NCBI GenBank assembly: GCA_947474445.1
Contig: CANJJY010000141.1
Coordinates: 1 to 10,280, forward strand
Reading direction: 5' to 3'
Source of the DNA: Oligoflexaceae bacterium
GTDB taxonomy: Bacteria > Bdellovibrionota_B > Oligoflexia > Oligoflexales > Oligoflexaceae
Length of the DNA stretch: 10,280 bases
The notes beneath the pieces are model-generated. The model was not told the origin of the DNA, searched no databases, and saw only the letters and a list, made by a program, of their open reading frames with translations. Shown here piece by piece: positions 5,543 through 10,280 of the stretch. Each line of letters begins with the position of its first letter. Positions within the stretch are counted from its first letter, which is position 1. The translations under genes and the position numbers were made by a program.

Positions 5543-7741
5543 TCAAAAGGCTGGATCAACTTTCTGCTTAGGATCTTTGGTGGCGTTGCGAATCGCTGCG
5601 AAGGCCAAACGATGTCTGCGCATGGCATCCAAATAGATCTGATAGTTAGCCGTAGGTTTTCCCTTGCCATCGAGAATACGAGTGAACTTGTATTCTGCAT
5701 GAACGAGGCCACCCGCGATTTTGGTGCGTTGGAGGAGCGTATCAATCGAAGGAGTGTTGGGGTCTTCGATCGTCGGTACACCGTAGCTGTTCGACTCAGG
5801 ATTTCTTTCGCCCGCAGCCTTCTTGGGAGTCAGGAAAGAAATATCGTAGACGAAGGTTGGGAATGCGATGCTGCTTGGTCCCCAACGACGGTCTGGATCT
5901 TCCCAAGTGTAGTTCTTGATGCGCCACTCATCGGGAGGATTGCTGGGATCAAACTTGAACTTGAGGAACTGGTTGTACCAGCTTTCGTAGTTCTTCATAC
6001 CAGCGAGTTCTTCTGTGGTTTTCTTGAAACGGGCCGAGTCATCTTCGTCACGAGTCGCCGAACTTGCGTACCAAGCCCAGGTACCAGGAACTTGTGGGTA
6101 TACCGTGATCTCTTTTTTCTCGTTATCCCAACCCGTTTTACCGAAGGCGACTAGAGTCTCGGCAGCTGGATTACCGTTCATCCACCAAACGCCTTGGAGT
6201 TGCTCGGGGAAGCCGGCGGCGGTATTCATCCGGTTCATACAATAAGGAGCCACGTCAGAGGTAAGAAAATCAAAGCGGTCGAGGTACTCGGCGAAGGCAC
6301 CGCGCTTGCGAGCGTTATCTTCAAATTTGGTTTTAGCGACAGCAGCGCAATCGACTACCTTATCTGCTGGATTCGACATGAAATTAGCAGGGATGACATC
6401 GTAAACGACTTCTTCGGGTTTTTTGAGGGGCTGCTCACCCAAGTTGGCAAAGTCGCGATCGAGCTTATCGCGGTCTTCCATGTCGGCGACAAAGTGCTTA
6501 TACATGATGCCTTCGTTGGCGAAGACTGTGGTCTTGAATTGCTCTTCGAGGTAGATCTCGCCAATCTTCACGCCAAACTGAGATTTATCCAATTGGGCAT
6601 CGGGGACATTCCAAGGATCTGGCTTGTCGATATCGCGGAATGGGTTGGCGGTCGAATCCGTTCCGTAGACAGTCCAAAGCAAAGTTCCTTTGGGAAGTTT
6701 TTCGAGTTCTCTTCTGAAGTCGACTTTTTTAAAGGTCGGGCCCGCCGCATAAAGTGCAGGATTAGGAATCAAGGTCACGCGGTGAGGGGCTTTGGGATTG
6801 GCAACACGGGATCCGTCTTGGTTGTTCCAAGAGACGTTTTCCACAGACAACCAGCTCGCCATGGCGACTGGATCGTACTTGCCTTCTTCCCATTTGCCGG
6901 TCGTTTCCAAGATGTACTTGGTGACATCAGCAAATTTCTGAACAAGGCCAGTTTCGAACCCTTGAGCAGGTGGCAAAATATTGGAAAGAATCTTGCCTTG
7001 CTTGAAGTAGCGCCAGTCAACATCGTCCTTGTTGGCAGGATCGCCCATGAGAGCTTTCTTAACATCCTGACCGACACCGATTTTTTGCGCCACAATCCGG
7101 TTCATCGCAAACCAAGAGCGCGAATAGGAATTGGTAACCGGGAATTTGATAACCGCGGCGCGGTTCATAACGTCGGTGATGAAGGGGTTGGTAGCCGTCG
7201 AAAGACGCGCTAGCCCGGTCGCGCCGGTCTTAAACATACCAGTATATGGTGTGTCTTCGGTCGGCTTGAACTTGATGACACCTACCGTGCCCACGGGGTG
7301 CGTCGCTCTCCGGTGGGGAGCGCGTCGGCCCTTTTCGTCTTCCACATAGCGAGGGTAAACGTCGCGCATGCGGGTATAGATATTGAGTTCGGCGATACCC
7401 TTTAAGGTCCGGTTCGCGAAGTCAAGAGAGTCCGAGATGAAAGGAATAACCTTCCTGAAGTTCGGCAATTCTCCGGTTGCGCCGAGTACAGGATCGGTAC
7501 TGTTCGGGCTTGGATCGGGCATGACGTGAGGAGGAGAATTCACGTTCATGTTCCAAAGGGTTTCGACCTTCTTGTCCCAAGTAAAGCTATCGTAGCCTTC
7601 GGGCAAATTGTCATTAAAGAAAGCAGATCGATTAACGAGTGCTTCACTTTCCTTGCTGGAAGAGCCGGATTTACATGAAAACACCCACGTCAAAGAGGCT
7701 AAACCTAGTCCCGACAAAAGTAATAAGGGTTTCTGTTTCAC
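5543..7741 (-). CDS. Large lipoprotein of unknown function, possible catalase-like N-terminal region
   Basis: A 732-residue exported lipoprotein: MKQKPLLLLSGLGLASLTWV is the signal peptide and VFSC a slightly atypical lipobox (Cys23). The start is GTG 7741, with AAAGGAAG at 7754-7747 (AGGA seven bases before it) and a strong promoter just upstream; the open frame reaches ATG 7810, but that codon lies upstream of the promoter. I do not recognise the family. One stretch recalls the start of the heme-catalase fold: RATHPVG (His148, with Arg145 three residues before, as in the catalase RxxH), PYTGMFKTG (165-173), RLSTA (179-183, where catalases have RFS) and RAAVIKF (194-200, like RGxAxKF). KIGEIYLEEQF further on also recalls catalase-like proteins. 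I could not find the proximal RxxxY heme-ligand motif, so this is a weak inference. The C-terminal half is rich in Trp, Tyr and Pro (for example WWMNGNPAAE, TWAWYAS), like a globular periplasmic protein. Apart from the lipidated Cys23 only two cysteines are present, 465 and 501. It is a single-gene unit. Confidence 0.8.
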   Translation of the reverse strand: MKQKPLLLLSGLGLASLTWVFSCKSGSSSKESEALVNRSAFFNDNLPEGYDSFTWDKKVETLWNMNVNSPPHVMPDPSPNSTDPVLGATGELPNFRKVIPFISDSLDFANRTLKGIAELNIYTRMRDVYPRYVEDEKGRRAPHRRATHPVGTVGVIKFKPTEDTPYTGMFKTGATGLARLSTATNPFITDVMNRAAVIKFPVTNSYSRSWFAMNRIVAQKIGVGQDVKKALMGDPANKDDVDWRYFKQGKILSNILPPAQGFETGLVQKFADVTKYILETTGKWEEGKYDPVAMASWLSVENVSWNNQDGSRVANPKAPHRVTLIPNPALYAAGPTFKKVDFRRELEKLPKGTLLWTVYGTDSTANPFRDIDKPDPWNVPDAQLDKSQFGVKIGEIYLEEQFKTTVFANEGIMYKHFVADMEDRDKLDRDFANLGEQPLKKPEEVVYDVIPANFMSNPADKVVDCAAVAKTKFEDNARKRGAFAEYLDRFDFLTSDVAPYCMNRMNTAAGFPEQLQGVWWMNGNPAAETLVAFGKTGWDNEKKEITVYPQVPGTWAWYASSATRDEDDSARFKKTTEELAGMKNYESWYNQFLKFKFDPSNPPDEWRIKNYTWEDPDRRWGPSSIAFPTFVYDISFLTPKKAAGERNPESNSYGVPTIEDPNTPSIDTLLQRTKIAGGLVHAEYKFTRILDGKGKPTANYQIYLDAMRRHRLAFAAIRNATKDPKQKVDPAF

Positions 7742-7767
7742 TGTTTCTTCCTTTCTTGGATACGTCC

Positions 7768-7796
7768 ATTTTACTTTGAAAGGGAGGTCGGTGCAA
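7768..7796 (-). promoter_or_regulatory. Strong-looking sigma70 promoter of the large lipoprotein gene
   Basis: On the minus strand TTGCAC (7796-7791), exactly 17 bases, then TAAAAT (7773-7768). The transcript would start near 7761, giving a leader of about 20 bases with the Shine-Dalgarno just before GTG 7741. This fixes the start codon, because the upstream ATG at 7810 is not in the transcript. Confidence 0.7.
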
Positions 7797-7983
7797 GAGG
7801 GAGGGTCCATTTAGAACGGGAAGGCGCAACAAAACCTTAGACTTACTATCTTCTCGCGCCGCTCTTACCTTTGGTATGTTTAGAAGCGGAAGCTTTCCTC
7901 AGCGATTATGTTTAAGTGAAAAGTATCGGCTAAAGCGCGGTAATGACGATATTTAGCAGGCTTAATGAATCCCCTCTTACGCG

Positions 7984-8016
7984 GTTCCGATAAGCATTGA
8001 AATAGGGAATCGGAAT
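7984..8016 (+). promoter_or_regulatory. Inverted repeat around the ribosome binding site and start codon of the small lipoprotein gene
   Basis: TTCCGAT (7985-7991) is an exact inverted match to ATCGGAA (8009-8015), and a G-U pair (7984 with 8016) extends it. The 17-base loop holds the Shine-Dalgarno AGGGA (8004-8008), and the right arm includes the A and U of the start codon. If the transcript begins before 7984, the mRNA can fold so that the start codon is paired while the Shine-Dalgarno is exposed in the loop. Chance occurrence is possible. No clear promoter was found upstream (7811-7983). Confidence 0.4.
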
Positions 8017-8686
8017 GCGAACATTACTGACTTTCATACTTATCATCCCGTTGCTGTCTCTCCTCGCCTGTCAGGTCGAGGTCGATGACGCTAAGCCCAG
8101 CACCGTCGATGCACAAGGTTCTAAAATCGAAAGTCAACAGCTCAGCGACGAGCAGGGAAAAAGCGATAAGATTACTCTGCCCCAAAAGATCTCAGGAGCC
8201 TATCTGAGCTGTCCCATCATCGCTTTTCAAGAAAACAGCGTCGATCTCGACTGCAAAGTTATGCATGACGATGATAGTGAAGCAACGGTCAGTGGTGATT
8301 GGCAGCTGAGCATCGTCGATATGAATCCTAAAGAGTCAGTCACCTTCGTCGATACAAACGAAGGACTATTTACCGTCACTTCATCTCAAAGTGATGAGCT
8401 ATCCTCAACGCTTGAACGCGTGGTGGTCAGCTTCTCGGGGGTGGTCAGCTTCTCGGGGGTGGTGGATGGCGTCGCGATCGATTCGATCGATAGCACGCAG
8501 CAAACTGAGCGGAATCCGACTGTGCCGACCCAGGCAAATGCCGGCAAGGGCTCCAAGCCTAAGACTCCCAGTCTTCCCCATGCAGCAGCGGCTCAAGCTG
8601 AGAAAGCAAAGGGATCTTCGGCTGGGTCGAGCGCCGACAAGGCATCCAATGCCCCCAAACAAGGAGCAAAGCCTTTAGGCAATTGA
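8015..8686 (+). CDS. Small lipoprotein with low-complexity C-terminal tail
   Basis: A 223-residue protein of no family I recognise. It begins with a clear lipoprotein signal peptide (MRTLLTFILIIPLLSLLAC, lipobox LLAC, Cys19). A polar linker (20-55) leads into a region of about 90 residues with alternating beta-strand character and two cysteines (66 and 80), possibly a small Ig-like or beta-sandwich domain (inference). It ends with a repeated VVSFSG strand (137-142 and 143-148). Residues 166-223 form a low-complexity tail rich in Ala, Lys, Ser, Pro and Gly, probably disordered. The start ATG 8015 has AGGGA six bases upstream. It is divergent from the large lipoprotein gene, with 273 bases between start codons, and converges on corA with 22 bases between the stops. 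A role in the envelope is all that can be inferred. Confidence 0.8.
   Translation: MRTLLTFILIIPLLSLLACQVEVDDAKPSTVDAQGSKIESQQLSDEQGKSDKITLPQKISGAYLSCPIIAFQENSVDLDCKVMHDDDSEATVSGDWQLSIVDMNPKESVTFVDTNEGLFTVTSSQSDELSSTLERVVVSFSGVVSFSGVVDGVAIDSIDSTQQTERNPTVPTQANAGKGSKPKTPSLPHAAAAQAEKAKGSSAGSSADKASNAPKQGAKPLGN
8423..8463 (+). repeat. 18-bp perfect tandem duplication inside the small lipoprotein gene
   Basis: GTGGTCAGCTTCTCGGGG occurs twice without mismatch (8423-8440 and 8441-8458), followed by the first five bases of a third copy (8459-8463). The unit is a multiple of three and encodes VVSFSG, so copy-number changes keep the reading frame. Confidence 0.95.
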
Positions 8687-8708
8687 GGGCCGCCCCATGC
8701 TTTAACCA

Positions 8709-9854
8709 TCAAATCGAAACCACCTTTTGGCTGCGCCGGCGCTTAAACGTTCGTAGCTTGGGTTCTAGTCGAAAGAGTCCGCGCGGTAGGCTCTCCCTTA
8801 CGATTCTTCGTTTAACTCTTCTCTTCCCACTTAATTTCCTAAATCTCGTCCAAAGCGAATATAGACTCCGGATCGGTTGAGTTAAGGGCGGATTCATGTC
8901 CCATCGCGAGAAAGGCCGAAGCCAACCTTGGGTCCTAAACCAAACAAATATCATGAGGCCGCTTAAACCCATCGATACGAGGGACAACCAAAAGCCGAAA
9001 GGATGGTTCTGCAAAGGGAAATTGCTAAAGTTCATCCCATAGATGCTAGCGATGAGATTGAGAGGCATGAAAAAGACCGAGAAGACCGTAAGGATGCGCA
9101 TGATCTCATTAGTCTTTTGGGAAGCTTCGTTAGTCCTTTGAGCCTCGAGTGAAATCTGCAGCTGCAATATGCGTGAGGTGCCTTCATGGATGTCTTGAGC
9201 CCAAAACAAGAGACTTTCGATATCTTCCTTTACATCGTTGTAAAAGGGTCGACTGGCTTCCGGTATATACCCGATGCGATCGATAATATGAAGGGTGAGC
9301 GAGAGGATGCGTTTAATCACCGAACTCTTAGCGATCAGCCCGTAAGCGCTTTCAGCATCGACGATTTTAAAACTGGCATTGCTAAATGAATTCTTTTCCA
9401 ATTCATCGAGCCGATTTTGACTACGTTCAAGGGGACCAAGGTAGCTGCCCACGACGGCTTCTAAAATCTCATTGAGAGGGTGAACGGGGGTATCCAAACC
9501 TCCCAATCGACTTTTGTGCTTCCAACGCGTCACCAAGTCATCCAGAGGGTTGTCCCCATCGCGACGAATGGTGATCAGCGTTTCGGCATTGAGGTAGATC
9601 GATACCTTGCGTGTCAGCTTCTGGAGATTATCCTCTGCTTCCGGGGCCGCTCTGTCATGCATCCGAACGATGAGGAATACACCATTTTTGAACCGTTCGA
9701 GTTTCGGCAGATGATGTGGATCCAGACTGTCGAGAATCGCTGTCTTGTGCAGATCGTAGCGTTCCATCACGCCCATCAAATCATCGGCAGATGGCCGCCG
9801 CAGATCAATCCACTCAAAGTCATTCCCTTTGTTCCGCTCAACAATAGTTTCCAT
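8709..9854 (-). CDS. corA: CorA-family magnesium/cobalt channel with basic C-terminal extension
   Basis: A 381-residue protein of the CorA family of pentameric inner-membrane divalent-cation channels. The large N-terminal cytoplasmic domain (1-250) includes the long stalk helix ending in QRTNEASQKTNEIMRILTVFS. Membrane segment 1 spans about 252-273 and ends with the signature YGMNF (Gly273-Met274-Asn275, the selectivity filter). Segment 2 spans about 286-306. The usual family ends a few residues after segment 2, but this protein continues for 75 residues (307-381) with about 23 Arg/Lys and three acidic residues. The codons there differ from the body (see findings). The start ATG 9854 has GAGG six bases upstream (9864-9861). 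The gene follows the HMA2-like gene by 21 bases and is probably co-transcribed with it. It might carry Mg2+, Co2+, Ni2+ or Zn2+; the sequence cannot decide. Confidence 0.92.
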   Translation of the reverse strand: METIVERNKGNDFEWIDLRRPSADDLMGVMERYDLHKTAILDSLDPHHLPKLERFKNGVFLIVRMHDRAAPEAEDNLQKLTRKVSIYLNAETLITIRRDGDNPLDDLVTRWKHKSRLGGLDTPVHPLNEILEAVVGSYLGPLERSQNRLDELEKNSFSNASFKIVDAESAYGLIAKSSVIKRILSLTLHIIDRIGYIPEASRPFYNDVKEDIESLLFWAQDIHEGTSRILQLQISLEAQRTNEASQKTNEIMRILTVFSVFFMPLNLIASIYGMNFSNFPLQNHPFGFWLSLVSMGLSGLMIFVWFRTQGWLRPFSRWDMNPPLTQPIRSLYSLWTRFRKLSGKRRVKRRIVRESLPRGLFRLEPKLRTFKRRRSQKVVSI

Positions 9855-9875
9855 GTAGAACCTCGGGTACGCGTG

Positions 9876-10280
9876 TTATGGCTCGGATTTCTTAGATGAA
9901 GATATTTCCATTGCGCCTAGGGCATACATGAAAAGAGTTATTCCCGCCGGCAAGATATTGCCCGTGAATATTTGACTGAGACCGAGACCTGCAAACAAGA
10001 GAGCCGCGCCTGATTTTGCGTCCAAAGCTCCGTCTGTTGAGACTCTGATGTAAGTATCCGTTTCCTGCTGCAGTTCTTTCCAGCGATCTGCGAGGGGCTT
10101 CGCTGTAGGCCTGGGGTCGGCTGATGCCTTCACGGCTACTTCGATCAGCTGCCGGTCGACTAGGGTTTGAAGCCCCTGATCGAGCCGTTCCTCTGTGCTC
10201 GCTTCGACGAGAATGGAATGAGTCAGAGAATTCGGCACGACTCTCAAAATGCCGGGAGCCTGACGCAGCTGCTGCATAGC
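9876..10280 (-). CDS. HMA2-like small membrane protein, 5' end outside the window
   Basis: The visible 134 codons end at 9876 and stay open to the window edge. The first ATG (10277) has no visible ribosome binding site and falls inside what looks like a domain, so the true start is probably upstream. The N-terminal part, PGILRVVPNSLTHSILVEA, resembles a ferredoxin-like heavy-metal-associated domain of the degenerate HMA2 kind (GVxxVxxNxxTxSxLV pattern), with no cysteine anywhere in the visible protein. A charged linker (about 50-85) follows, then a hydrophobic hairpin (about 89-105 and 108-122, with the turn FTGNILPAG between), as in other small HMA2 membrane proteins. Members occur near metal transporters and membrane stress genes; their function is unclear. 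It precedes corA in the same orientation with 21 bases between, suggesting a shared transcript. The family call rests on pattern resemblance. Confidence 0.6.
   Translation of the reverse strand, partial: AMQQLRQAPGILRVVPNSLTHSILVEASTEERLDQGLQTLVDRQLIEVAVKASADPRPTAKPLADRWKELQQETDTYIRVSTDGALDAKSGAALLFAGLGLSQIFTGNILPAGITLFMYALGAMEISSSKKSEP

Noticed and set aside
6194..7213. A 339-codon plus-strand open frame opposite the large lipoprotein gene
   Set aside because: It has no recognisable domain. The minus-strand frame has a signal peptide, lipobox, promoter, ribosome binding site and terminator, so the plus frame is a shadow.
7742..7810. N-terminal extension of the large lipoprotein to ATG 7810
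   Set aside because: This ATG is upstream of the promoter at 7768-7796, and the extra 23 residues would bury the signal peptide.
8391..8678. Overlapping open frames on both strands over the small lipoprotein's tail
   Set aside because: They come from the repeat and low-complexity composition; the lipoprotein frame has the signal peptide and start signals.
1..10280. tRNA, rRNA, CRISPR, insertion sequence, phage or defence genes
   Set aside because: No cloverleaf-like sequence, spaced direct repeats, transposase or integrase motif or terminal inverted repeats were seen anywhere in the window.

Overview
The window looks like an ordinary chromosomal stretch from a Gram-negative bacterium of middling GC content. 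Three encoded proteins start with lipoprotein signal peptides. A LolC/LolE-type permease, part of the machine that sends lipoproteins to the outer membrane, lies at the left edge. A member of the Bdellovibrionota/Oligoflexia or another deltaproteobacterial-type lineage would fit the many unusual lipoproteins, but this is only a guess; no rRNA or phylogenetic marker is present.

Layout, left to right. Bases 1-884 (minus) hold the N-terminal 294 residues of a LolC/LolE-family permease with a GTG start; it runs off the window. Bases 1037-1888 (minus) encode a lipoprotein with 22-residue leucine-rich repeats. Bases 2006-3409 (minus) encode a metallo-beta-lactamase/beta-CASP RNA-processing nuclease. 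Divergent from it, 3561-4652 (plus) encodes a tRNA-dihydrouridine synthase. Convergent with that, 4684-5361 (minus) encodes a divergent CPBP (CAAX-like) membrane protease. Bases 5543-7741 (minus) encode a large 732-residue lipoprotein of unknown function with a faint catalase-like stretch; it has a good promoter, a GTG start and a textbook terminator at 5476-5502. Bases 8015-8686 (plus) encode a small lipoprotein with an internal 18-bp tandem duplication and a possible start-site hairpin. Bases 8709-9854 (minus) encode a CorA-type divalent cation channel with an unusual basic tail. Upstream of it, and probably in the same transcript, is the end of an HMA2-like membrane protein (9876-10280, cut by the window).

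How the genes relate. Most are single transcription units with their own promoters, and gene orientation changes often. The HMA2-like/corA pair is the only clear operon-like arrangement (21-base gap). The nuclease and the dihydrouridine synthase share a divergent control region and both act on RNA, but that may be coincidence. Three genes had longer open frames than are likely used. In the leucine-rich-repeat protein and the large lipoprotein, the promoter falls between the longer start and the chosen one. In the CPBP protease, the upstream gene's terminator falls inside the longer frame.

I see no mobile element, CRISPR array, tRNA, rRNA or defence locus, and no convincing undescribed multi-gene system. 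The most interesting points are the large lipoprotein's possible catalase-like domain, the recruited-looking basic tail of CorA, the start-codon hairpin and 18-bp duplication in the small lipoprotein, and the CPBP protein with altered active-site motifs.
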